DNA of 6,747 nt, taken from Alphaproteobacteria bacterium (GTDB taxonomy: Bacteria; Pseudomonadota; Alphaproteobacteria; CAAHEQ01; UBA3637). Below the pieces are notes generated by a model. It did not search any database and had not been told where the DNA came from. It saw only the letters and a list, made by a program, of their open reading frames with translations. Positions 1 to 5,111 of this stretch are shown here, one piece after another. A program made the translations under genes and the position numbers. The stretch lies in assembly GCA_017513365.1 (NCBI GenBank), contig JAFXFY010000056.1, forward strand, positions 1 through 6,747. The letters run 5' to 3'. The first letter of the stretch is position 1. Each line of letters begins with the position of its first letter.

Positions 1-270
1 ATTTAGGATTTTCTTTTCCGACGGAATGCCGTGGCAAATGATATGGTTAGCGGAAATACACGTTGCCTTAGGATACCCGTGATAGCCACGACAAGCAGAA
101 ATGCCCCCTTTAGAGATAATAAATTCTTCCATCATCTCATCTAACCTGCCGGTTGAAATCCCCGGTACGACAAACGGCGTGATGTAATCTAATGTTTCGG
201 CAGCCAGCCGTCCGGCCCGACGCATGCCGTCAAATTCATCTAATGAATATAAGCTGATATTTTTTTTCAT
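1..270 (-). CDS. map: Methionine aminopeptidase type I, N-terminal part (runs off left edge)
   Basis: Cytoplasmic metalloenzyme that removes the initiator methionine from nascent proteins. Only the first 90 residues are in the window; the rest, including most metal ligands, lies past base 1. The translation starts MKKNISLYSLDEFDGMRRAG and contains GYHGYPKATCIS followed by CHGIP. These match the E. coli Map segments GYHGYPKSVCIS and VVCHGIP, and H80 corresponds to the catalytic His79 of E. coli. The position of the first ATG fits the family's usual N-terminus. The start context is odd: the only good Shine-Dalgarno (GGGAGG, 296-291) lies 20 nt upstream of the ATG, and a TATAAT sits between them. 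The start may therefore be leaderless, or a near-cognate ATA at 282 may be used. It is divergent from the small plus-strand unit. The family assignment is very secure; the exact start is less so. Confidence 0.95.
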   Translation of the reverse strand, partial: MKKNISLYSLDEFDGMRRAGRLAAETLDYITPFVVPGISTGRLDEMMEEFIISKGGISACRGYHGYPKATCISANHIICHGIPSEKKILN

Positions 271-277
271 AACACGT

Positions 278-307
278 ATTATATATGAAACCTCCCAAAA
301 ATGCCAG
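278..307 (-). promoter_or_regulatory. Possible sigma-70 promoter of map
   Basis: On the minus strand a perfect TATAAT lies at 283-278. It is preceded, after 18 bp, by CTGGCA at 307-302, a 4/6 match to TTGACA. Transcription from it would begin around 271-272, essentially at the map ATG, giving a leaderless or nearly leaderless message. The weak -35 and the odd geometry keep confidence low; in an AT-rich genome TATAAT can occur by chance. Confidence 0.35.
291..296 (-). promoter_or_regulatory. Strong but badly spaced Shine-Dalgarno upstream of map
   Basis: GGGAGG on the minus strand lies 20 nt before the map ATG at 270, too far for normal initiation. Eight nt after it is an in-frame ATA (282-280), followed by a second ATA (279-277). 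No in-frame ATG, GTG or TTG stands at the expected distance. Either the motif is not used, or an AUA start adds four residues to the protein. Confidence 0.4.
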
Positions 308-316
308 TTCTTTTTT

Positions 317-344
317 TTGACATTTTCATAAAATGTGCTATAGT
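317..344 (+). promoter_or_regulatory. Sigma-70 promoter of the small membrane-peptide gene
   Basis: TTGACA (317-322), a 16-bp spacer, and TATAGT (339-344). The -35 is a full consensus match and the -10 matches at 5/6. The predicted start near 351 coincides with the AGGAGG ribosome binding site, so the leader would be only about 16 nt, with the Shine-Dalgarno at the very 5' end of the RNA. It faces away from map. Confidence 0.75.
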
Positions 345-366
345 GGATACAGGAGGGCATTTAGCC

Positions 367-462
367 ATGATGAATAAATTTCACCATTTTATTATTATTG
401 CCGTTATTGTGATTGCTATTTTATACTATTGGTTGCAAAATTCACCACTGACGAATAATTAA
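367..462 (+). CDS. 31-residue single-pass membrane peptide, unrecognised
   Basis: Starts MMNKFHHFIIIAVIVIAILY and ends WLQNSPLTNN. I do not recognise the family. Residues about 8-24 form one strongly hydrophobic helix, flanked by a short N-terminus with K and two H and a polar C-terminus, so it should insert in the inner membrane. It has a full AGGAGG at 351-356, 10 nt before the first ATG (13 nt before the second, tandem ATG), its own near-consensus promoter at 317-344 and a strong terminator at 521-550. That complete set of signals is the main reason to believe so short a frame. Possible roles are a small subunit of a membrane complex or a type I toxin-like peptide. I saw no convincing antisense promoter on the opposite strand, so the toxin idea is unsupported. 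The remaining 58 nt before the terminator hold only a 12-codon frame (474-512). Confidence 0.7.
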   Translation: MMNKFHHFIIIAVIVIAILYYWLQNSPLTNN

Positions 463-520
463 AAGAAAAAGCAATGGCAACTATGAAAGCTCGACAAGTA
501 AGTCGTTCATAATCTAAACT

Positions 521-550
521 AACGCCCCTTGAAAAAGGGGCGTTTTTGTT
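521..550 (+). terminator. Intrinsic terminator of the small gene, also positioned to end rpoH
   Basis: A perfect 10-bp stem AACGCCCCTT (521-530), a GAAA tetraloop (531-534) and AAGGGGCGTT (535-544), followed by TTTGTT. With the Ts closing the stem this makes a good U-tract for plus-strand transcripts. The stem is symmetric, so it can also fold in the convergent rpoH transcript, but there the downstream tract is only AGTTTAGATT. It is therefore strong on plus and weaker on minus. The plus-strand T-tract abuts the rpoH stop codon at 551-549. Confidence 0.85.
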
Positions 551-1424
551 AATCTAAAATCAATTTTTGGGCGGCGGTATGCATTAAATTGCGGACCTTT
601 TCAAAGGCTTTTGCCTCAATTTGGCGGACTCGTTCGCGGGAAATACCGAAATGCGTTCCTAAATCTTCTAACGTCATCGGATTTTCGGATAAATAGCGAT
701 TACTCATAATAAATTGTTCACGTTCTGGCAAGTTTTCAATGTCCTCATTCAGCATTATTTTCTTTAATTGAAAATCTTGAGCATAGGCCAATGCTTCTTC
801 GGCCGTTTCACTGTCATCTGCCAACATATCTTGATGATTTGTGGCGGAATCTCCGGATAATGTTGTATTCAAAGAAGAATCACCACTGAGGCGTTGTTCC
901 ATTTCCATGACGTCTCGTTTGGATACACCCAACATTTTTGAAATATGGGAGGCCGTTTCTTCATTTAAAGCCGTTTCGCCATATAATCCTAAGCGAGATT
1001 TAATTTTATGTAAGTTGTAAAATAATCTTTTTTGTGTGGCAACAGTACCGATTTTGACCAAAGACCAAGATTTTAAAATAAATTCGGATACGGCGGCTTT
1101 TATCCACCAAATGGCATACGTTGCCAAACGAAATCCTTTATCCGGATCAAATTTTTTAATGGCTTGCATTAAACCGATATTAGCCTCGGAAATTAAATCC
1201 GATAATGCCAATCCGTAATGCCGGAAAGAAATGGCTACTTTAGCAGCCAATCTTAAATGAGAGGTGGTTAATTGGTGGGCTGCATCAACATCACCATGTT
1301 CTTTGTACCGTTTAGCAAGCATATATTCTTGTTCCGGTTGCAACATGGGAAACTTGTTAATTTCCGATAAATATAAAGTTAATGAATTTTTTGAATAAAG
1401 CAGCGATAACGCATTGGTTGTCAT
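549..1424 (-). CDS. rpoH: RNA polymerase sigma factor RpoH (heat-shock sigma-32)
   Basis: Alternative sigma factor that directs RNA polymerase to heat-shock promoters. The 291-residue product is close to E. coli RpoH (284). Visible in order: region 1.2 (about 13-46, ending YKEHGD), region 2.2 (76-94, DLISEANIGLMQAIKKFDP), regions 2.3-2.4 (99-127, with ATYAIWWIKAAVSEFILKSW), the RpoH box (131-140, QKRLFYNLHK; E. coli QRKLFFNLRK), region 3, and the region 4.2 helix-turn-helix (251-278, TLEDLGTHFGISRERVRQIE). The RpoH box separates it from RpoD and RpoS. The ATG at 1424 is chosen because AAAAGGA (1438-1432) lies 7 nt upstream; an in-frame TTG at 1448 has no such support. It has its own promoter and a leader of about 90 nt. 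Many Alphaproteobacteria carry two RpoH copies, so this may not be the only one. Confidence 0.95.
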   Translation of the reverse strand: MTTNALSLLYSKNSLTLYLSEINKFPMLQPEQEYMLAKRYKEHGDVDAAHQLTTSHLRLAAKVAISFRHYGLALSDLISEANIGLMQAIKKFDPDKGFRLATYAIWWIKAAVSEFILKSWSLVKIGTVATQKRLFYNLHKIKSRLGLYGETALNEETASHISKMLGVSKRDVMEMEQRLSGDSSLNTTLSGDSATNHQDMLADDSETAEEALAYAQDFQLKKIMLNEDIENLPEREQFIMSNRYLSENPMTLEDLGTHFGISRERVRQIEAKAFEKVRNLMHTAAQKLILD

Positions 1425-1428
1425 TTTT

Positions 1429-1487
1429 ATATCCTTTTCATAAAGCAATATCTTGACGGGGGAATCTTTCTGTTCAAGACAAGATTC
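1429..1487 (-). promoter_or_regulatory. Structured rpoH leader: inverted repeats and a weak hairpin over the ribosome binding site
   Basis: The predicted leader (about 1514 to 1425) contains a 7-bp perfect inverted repeat, GAATCTT (1462-1468) and AAGATTC (1481-1487), with a 12-nt loop. An overlapping alternative is ATCTTG (1450-1455) with CAAGAT (1480-1485); the two cannot form together. Nearer the start, on the RNA, AUAU (1451-1448) and CUUU (1445-1442) can pair with AUAU (1432-1429) and AAAG (1437-1434), partly covering the AAAAGGA ribosome binding site. The pairings are seen in the sequence. A thermosensor or operator role is inference, by analogy with temperature-controlled translation of E. 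coli rpoH mRNA. Confidence 0.35.
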
Positions 1488-1520
1488 TGATTAACCCATA
1501 CTTTGTGATTAATCCTTTGC

Positions 1521-1549
1521 ATCATACCAAAAGGAATAAAAAATGTCAA
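1521..1549 (-). promoter_or_regulatory. Sigma-70 promoter of rpoH
   Basis: On the minus strand TTGACA (1549-1544), a 17-bp spacer and TATGAT (1526-1521). The -35 is a full consensus, the -10 a 5/6 match and the spacing ideal. The predicted start is near 1514. It lies downstream of the terminator of the Cys-rich/ankyrin operon, so rpoH is an independent unit. A CTTGAAC motif at 1479-1473 resembles an RpoH -35, but I found no matching -10 at the right distance, so self-regulation is not supported. Confidence 0.75.
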
Positions 1550-1599
1550 GAATAATTTTATTGATACGAAGGTATGTATTTTGATGTCTTTAAATGAAT

Positions 1600-1625
1600 A
1601 AAAAAATCCCCTCATAAACGAGGGG
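1600..1625 (-). terminator. Intrinsic terminator of the Cys-rich/ankyrin operon
   Basis: Minus-strand stem CCCCTC (1625-1620), loop GTTTAT, GAGGGG (1613-1608), then A and seven Ts (1606-1600). It begins 24 nt past the ankyrin gene's stop codon (1650-1652) and ends about 50 bp before the rpoH promoter, cleanly separating the two units. Confidence 0.85.
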
Positions 1626-1649
1626 GGAGAGGGAATGATAACTTATGTC

Positions 1650-2204
1650 TTATTCAAAATTATCGGGTAATGGTTTTGCAGATCCGAATTTTTTAGCATA
1701 AGAAACTAATTCTTTATCACCGCTTTTTGTGATATAACTGTTTCTTAAAACCGGATTTTGTTCAAGGTACCAATAAATATCGTGATCTTCACTGTCTTTG
1801 ACAAAGGCATTAATTTCATGATTTAAAAAGGCTTGGAAAATTTCACCGTGTTGAGCATAACGAGCTGCCCACATAATCAAAGGAATTTCATCCGGTGTAT
1901 CTTCATCAAAATCGGCTTCATATCCTTTAATGGATACAGGTGTATCGGTATCGGCCCCATGTGTTAATAAATACTGGATAACATCCGGATTGCCACGGAG
2001 CGTTGCCAATTGCAACAAAGTTCCGCCACAGGAATTAACAGCGTTAATGCGTTTTTTATCGGATCCTAATATCTCCATATCTTTAATGTATTCCGCATCT
2101 CTGACCAGTTGTTGGTCGGTGGTATATTTACATTTGGGATTAACGGCATAAACATGTGTTGACATTAAAATTAATGCTGTTGCCAAAAGTATTTTTTTTA
2201 TCAT
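1650..2204 (-). CDS. Secreted ankyrin-repeat-type protein
   Basis: A 184-residue protein with a Sec signal peptide (MIKKILLATALILMSTHVYA, cleavage expected after A20), so it is probably periplasmic. Residues 57-90 read as an ankyrin repeat: GGTLLQLATLRGNPDVIQYL, then LTHGADTDTP. A second degenerate repeat follows at about 105-150 (PLIMWAARYAQHGEIFQAFL). An acidic insert (97-106, DFDEDTPDEI) separates them. C25 and C59 could form a disulfide. Ankyrin repeats are protein-binding modules with no catalytic residues, so the likely job is binding a partner; the co-transcribed Cys-rich protein is an obvious but unproven candidate. The start is firm: AAGGAGGA (2218-2211) lies 6 nt before the ATG and overlaps the stop codon of the upstream gene, suggesting translational coupling. 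It is the last gene of the operon. Confidence 0.8.
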   Translation of the reverse strand: MIKKILLATALILMSTHVYAVNPKCKYTTDQQLVRDAEYIKDMEILGSDKKRINAVNSCGGTLLQLATLRGNPDVIQYLLTHGADTDTPVSIKGYEADFDEDTPDEIPLIMWAARYAQHGEIFQAFLNHEINAFVKDSEDHDIYWYLEQNPVLRNSYITKSGDKELVSYAKKFGSAKPLPDNFE

Positions 2205-2210
2205 TATTTT

Positions 2211-2219
2211 TCCTCCTTA
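2211..2219 (-). promoter_or_regulatory. Stop codon/ribosome binding site overlap coupling the two operon genes
   Basis: Minus strand TAAGGAGGA. The TAA stop of the Cys-rich gene (2219-2217) runs straight into the AGGAGG used by the ankyrin gene, whose ATG starts 6 nt later at 2204. Terminating ribosomes can thus feed the next start, linking the amounts of the two exported proteins. Confidence 0.8.
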
Positions 2220-4757
2220 TTGTTTAAATCTTTGTAAACAGGCTTTGCCATATACGTTATCATGAGGTTCCAACCAACAGTTACCACCTTTAAAACCACG
2301 TCGATCGCACACATAATTATATTGATTGTATTTGTTGGCGTTATGATTGAAATATGATTGCTGAGTTGCATCATTCAAATTTCGGTTAGCGGAACAATAC
2401 GCAATTTGACTTTCTGTAAAACTATTTTGTTCGGCAATGTAGATTGCGGCAGCTTCGTCAATATAGGACACCCAACCAGCATACTTTTTCAATAGATTAC
2501 GAGTAGTTGTTGAATATTTAACTGTTTTTTGACCATCATTTTCGGCACAAAGAGCATAGAAATAACCATTCCCATAAGCAAAGTGATTATTACCACAACT
2601 GTTGGTTACCCGTAGCCCTTGACACTTAGTATTGGAACTAATCCAAAGATCTCCGCCAGCATTTAAATTGTATTCAGCGAATTGTCCTTGAATGTTGGGA
2701 CACGAATAGCCTGAATCACCTTCATAGTCTTTGTTACATGCTTCTTGAATGGTAGCTAAGTGCATGCCATGAGCTTCACAAAAACTAAAAGCATCTAATT
2801 GGCTCATTGTATAGTTAGAAATATATAATCTTTCACGATTATAACGACCCGTTAGTTTTTTTAGTTGAGATTTATCTTTTTTGACACGGCATTGATAGGA
2901 TGTGTTTTGAGTACAAGCACTACTGGAATAATTTGTTTGACAAACTTGCCCTGCCGGACAGTTGTTATCACATTTTCCGGTTTTTTCGTTATATACTTGA
3001 CATTTATTTGTGCATTCACATGTTGTACCTTTGCGCACTTGACCTGTTTTACAAATACGATGACATACCCCTTTTATGTCTTCATACCCTGGTGCACAAG
3101 TACATTTTTGTTGTGTGGTATTCCAGTATGGATGGTCGGTTGGACAAGCCTCACAAACTTTTTTAGAGGCATTCCAAACTGGTGTTGTCGTTGGACAGAC
3201 AGTGCATGCCTTTTTTGTGGTATCCCAGTAAGGAGTTTTTGTTGGACAAGCCTCACAAACTTTTTTGGTTGCATTCCAAACCGGTGTTTTTGTTGGGCAG
3301 GCCTCACAAACTTTTTTAGTTGCATTCCAAACCGGTGTTTTGGTTGGACAAGCTTCACACATCTTCTTTGTCGCATTCCAAACCGGTGCAGTTGTTGGGC
3401 AAGCTTCACAAATCTTTTTAGTTGCATTCCAAATGGGAGTTGTTGGTGGGCATGTATCACATGTCATTTGAGATTTGTTCCAAACAGGTGCGATATTTGG
3501 ACAAGGTACACAGGTTGATGTTTCGGCATTCCAAACCGGTGTTGTATCCGGACAGACCTCGCAAACTTTCTTTGTTGCATTCCAAACTGGTGTTGCAGTT
3601 GGACAGGCTTCACAAACTTTCGTTGTGGCATTCCAATACGGTTTTGTTTTATTCGCTGTAGCACAGGCAACACATTTAGAGTTATTCCAGTAAGGAGTTG
3701 CATTTGGACAAGCTTCACAAACTTTTGTTGTGGTATTCCAATATGGTTTTGTCTTATTCACTGTAGCACAGGCAACACACTTAGAACCATTCCAAACCGG
3801 TGTTGTCGTTGGACAAGCTTCGCAGGCTTTCTTCACCATGTTCCAAACTGGTGTGCTGGTCGGACAGGCTTCGCACACTTTCTTTGTCGCATTCCAGATT
3901 GGTGTAGCAGTTGGGCAAGCTTCACAAATTTGTTTTTCTATATTACAAACCGGTGTGTCCCCTTTGCATCCTTCATCTTTTGTACAAACAACGCAATTTT
4001 TCCCATCCCAAACAGGTTTATCGGTAGGACAATGACAACTGACTTCTGTCGCAGATCGTATTTGGCCGCCCGGACAAGCAATACAGGCGCCACCAGAGCA
4101 TGTTTCATTACCGGCACAGTTTAAATCCGCTTGGCAAACACAACGGCCATTTTCATAAACAGGTGTTTTTTTAGGGCACGCATTACATGTTAATCCATTC
4201 CAAACAGGTTTATCGGCAGGACAACAATTACAATCATTTTCTCCGGTCCAATCGGTGTTTTTACAGTCTTTTTTGTCCAAAGTACATTCACAAAAACCAT
4301 CGGCATTTAATTCTTTATTTTCATTATCGCATACACAAAAATTACCTAATTCATGCGTGCTGATTGGACAGACACATTCGTTATCACGGCGTTCGTAAGT
4401 ATCCGGACAACTAAAGCACATATTCGTATCTGTATTACAGTATGGAGTTCCTTTATTATCGGCACAATCTTTATCAGACAGACATTGAACACAATTATTA
4501 TCGTCTGTTTGAATGGTATCTGTTGGGCAAGCGCATGTTGTTCCATTCCAAACAAATGGAGGTGTTTGGCATTCTATACATATATGAGAGCCTGTATGGC
4601 AAAAGGAGTTTCCTTTACAATCCTCATCGGTATTACAGAAATTTTCTCCCCCAATAATAATTTCTAATTTTTTAGCTTGAGATGGTGTCGCAATACATAA
4701 CAATACTACGGATACCATAGCAATGATAAAATAATTTACTTTTTTCATATACGACAT
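2217..4757 (-). CDS. Secreted cysteine-rich tandem-repeat protein with C-type-lectin-like C-terminus
   Basis: An 846-residue exported protein with about 92 cysteines; not a family I can name. The Sec signal peptide is residues 1-28 (cleavage after SQA). Residues 41-280 mix two Cys modules: CxxDxxC-x-C-x-C-x2-C at about 41-63, 92-117, 208-228 and 258-281, and early copies of the P-V-W-N unit (e.g. 183-194, 245-258). Residues 281-554 are sixteen tandem units of the type CPTxTPVWNATKKVCEA. Residues about 555-625 form another Cys-rich linker. Residues about 645-740 resemble a C-type lectin-like fold: SQLDAFSFCEAHGMHLATI, then DLWISS (703-708) and YFYALC (732-737), with C660 and C737 placed like the outer disulfide pair. 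The last 100 residues are unassigned. GGAGG ends 5 nt before the ATG at 4757; the second ATG (4748) would be 14 nt away. A role in surface adhesion or carbohydrate binding is inference. Confidence 0.85.
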   Translation of the reverse strand: MSYMKKVNYFIIAMVSVVLLCIATPSQAKKLEIIIGGENFCNTDEDCKGNSFCHTGSHICIECQTPPFVWNGTTCACPTDTIQTDDNNCVQCLSDKDCADNKGTPYCNTDTNMCFSCPDTYERRDNECVCPISTHELGNFCVCDNENKELNADGFCECTLDKKDCKNTDWTGENDCNCCPADKPVWNGLTCNACPKKTPVYENGRCVCQADLNCAGNETCSGGACIACPGGQIRSATEVSCHCPTDKPVWDGKNCVVCTKDEGCKGDTPVCNIEKQICEACPTATPIWNATKKVCEACPTSTPVWNMVKKACEACPTTTPVWNGSKCVACATVNKTKPYWNTTTKVCEACPNATPYWNNSKCVACATANKTKPYWNATTKVCEACPTATPVWNATKKVCEVCPDTTPVWNAETSTCVPCPNIAPVWNKSQMTCDTCPPTTPIWNATKKICEACPTTAPVWNATKKMCEACPTKTPVWNATKKVCEACPTKTPVWNATKKVCEACPTKTPYWDTTKKACTVCPTTTPVWNASKKVCEACPTDHPYWNTTQQKCTCAPGYEDIKGVCHRICKTGQVRKGTTCECTNKCQVYNEKTGKCDNNCPAGQVCQTNYSSSACTQNTSYQCRVKKDKSQLKKLTGRYNRERLYISNYTMSQLDAFSFCEAHGMHLATIQEACNKDYEGDSGYSCPNIQGQFAEYNLNAGGDLWISSNTKCQGLRVTNSCGNNHFAYGNGYFYALCAENDGQKTVKYSTTTRNLLKKYAGWVSYIDEAAAIYIAEQNSFTESQIAYCSANRNLNDATQQSYFNHNANKYNQYNYVCDRRGFKGGNCWLEPHDNVYGKACLQRFKQ
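3096..3917 (-). repeat. Sixteen tandem 17-residue (51-bp) Cys units inside the secreted protein
   Basis: Residues 281-554, consensus CPTxTPVWNATKKVCEA. Twelve of the first fifteen units are exactly 17 residues and the last is a variant ending KCTC; two units of 15 and two of 20 residues alternate at residues 315-384. Each unit has a CP, a P-[VIY]-W-[ND] core and a second Cys, giving a regular C-x2-C beat between units. Because 51 bp is a multiple of three, several other frames also stay open across the block; those are shadows. Confidence 0.9.
3606..3815 (-). repeat. Higher-order 105-bp duplication within the repeat block
   Basis: Residues 315-349 and 350-384 are two copies of a 35-residue block made of one 15-residue unit (CPxxTPxWNxSKCVA) and one 20-residue unit (CATxNKTKPYWNxTTKVCEA). 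The same irregular lengths and the shared insert NKTKPYWN show that the pair was duplicated as a whole. Confidence 0.8.
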
Positions 4758-4791
4758 AGAAACCTCCGTTATTTTTTTATGGCATAACTAT

Positions 4792-4820
4792 AGTATACAC
4801 CTGTTTGAATGGGTAATCAA
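4792..4820 (-). promoter_or_regulatory. Sigma-70 promoter of the Cys-rich/ankyrin operon
   Basis: Minus strand TTGATT (4820-4815), a 17-bp spacer and TATACT (4797-4792). Predicted start near 4785, giving a leader of about 28 nt before the ATG at 4757. It sits immediately after the end of the AsmA fragment, with no terminator between, so the operon may also receive read-through. Confidence 0.65.
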
Positions 4821-4823
4821 GCA

Positions 4824-5111
4824 TTATTTTGAAATCGTTCCACGTACACCACGTGTGTTTGATTGAGAGGCCGGTGTATAAACAACGCCGGACGTATCAA
4901 AACGCATCACATTGGAATAAGCCGACTCAATGGCTTTATACGCATTTGTTGCTTCTGTTAAAACGGTCGTTTGTTCGTTTTGAGAAGCTGTCCCCAATCT
5001 CGTCTTTGCCGATTGCAGAATATTCAGATTTTGGGTTGCTTGGTCCGTTAATTTTGGAATAATAACAATGTGTGGGAGAGAACGTTGCAAATCAGACATT
5101 TTTCCACCCAT
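4824..5111 (-). CDS. C-terminal fragment of the AsmA-like gene, out of frame with the main part
   Basis: A 95-residue frame (MGGKMSDLQRSLPHIVIIPK onward). It is best read not as a separate gene but as the true C-terminus of the upstream AsmA-like protein, displaced by a one-base shift at 5124-5127. Reading back in this frame to the shift gives KAAIQMGGK, which joins smoothly to the end of the main frame (TVSKMEK). Residues about 29-68 (QNLNILQSAK... NEQTTVLTEATNAYKAIES) repeat a segment just before the break (EQTTMLAEQAKLALIKI), so both pieces share an internal duplication. The start at 5111 has no clear ribosome binding site; the ATG at 5099 has only GGTGG. The tail (DTSGVVYTPASQSNTRG) is probably disordered. 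No terminator follows. Confidence 0.65.
   Translation of the reverse strand: MGGKMSDLQRSLPHIVIIPKLTDQATQNLNILQSAKTRLGTASQNEQTTVLTEATNAYKAIESAYSNVMRFDTSGVVYTPASQSNTRGVRGTISK

Noticed and set aside
367..462. Type I toxin-antitoxin pair
   Set aside because: The peptide is toxin-like in size and hydrophobicity, but I found no convincing antisense promoter (a TATAAA on the minus strand lacks a -35), so I do not call it one.
1425..1448. Upstream TTG start for rpoH adding eight residues
   Set aside because: The ATG at 1424 has AAAAGGA at 7 nt; the TTG has no comparable site, and the extra residues would encode the ribosome binding site itself.
1473..1479. CTTGAAC as an RpoH-type -35 element for self-regulation of rpoH
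   Set aside because: No matching RpoH-type -10 at the needed distance; the CCCCC downstream is too close. A clear sigma-70 promoter exists at 1521-1549.
1427..1615. 62-codon minus-strand frame upstream of rpoH
   Set aside because: It covers the rpoH promoter and leader and part of the preceding terminator, has no good ribosome binding site, and its translation looks random.
2865..3718. Several long open frames on both strands across the repeat block
   Set aside because: They are shadows created by a 51-bp period (a multiple of three) and the scarcity of stops opposite a Cys/Thr-rich code. They lack ribosome binding sites and plausible composition.
3096..3917. Regular about 51-bp repeats that could suggest a CRISPR array or minisatellite
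   Set aside because: The repeats stay in frame in a long signal-peptide-bearing gene, vary mostly within protein-level constraints, and have no unique spacers of constant length.
4690..4757. Lipobox in the Cys-rich protein's signal peptide (Cys21 after LL)
   Set aside because: The residues before Cys21 (VLL) do not fit L-[AST]-[GA]-C, and a normal signal peptidase I site (SQA) follows at 26-28.
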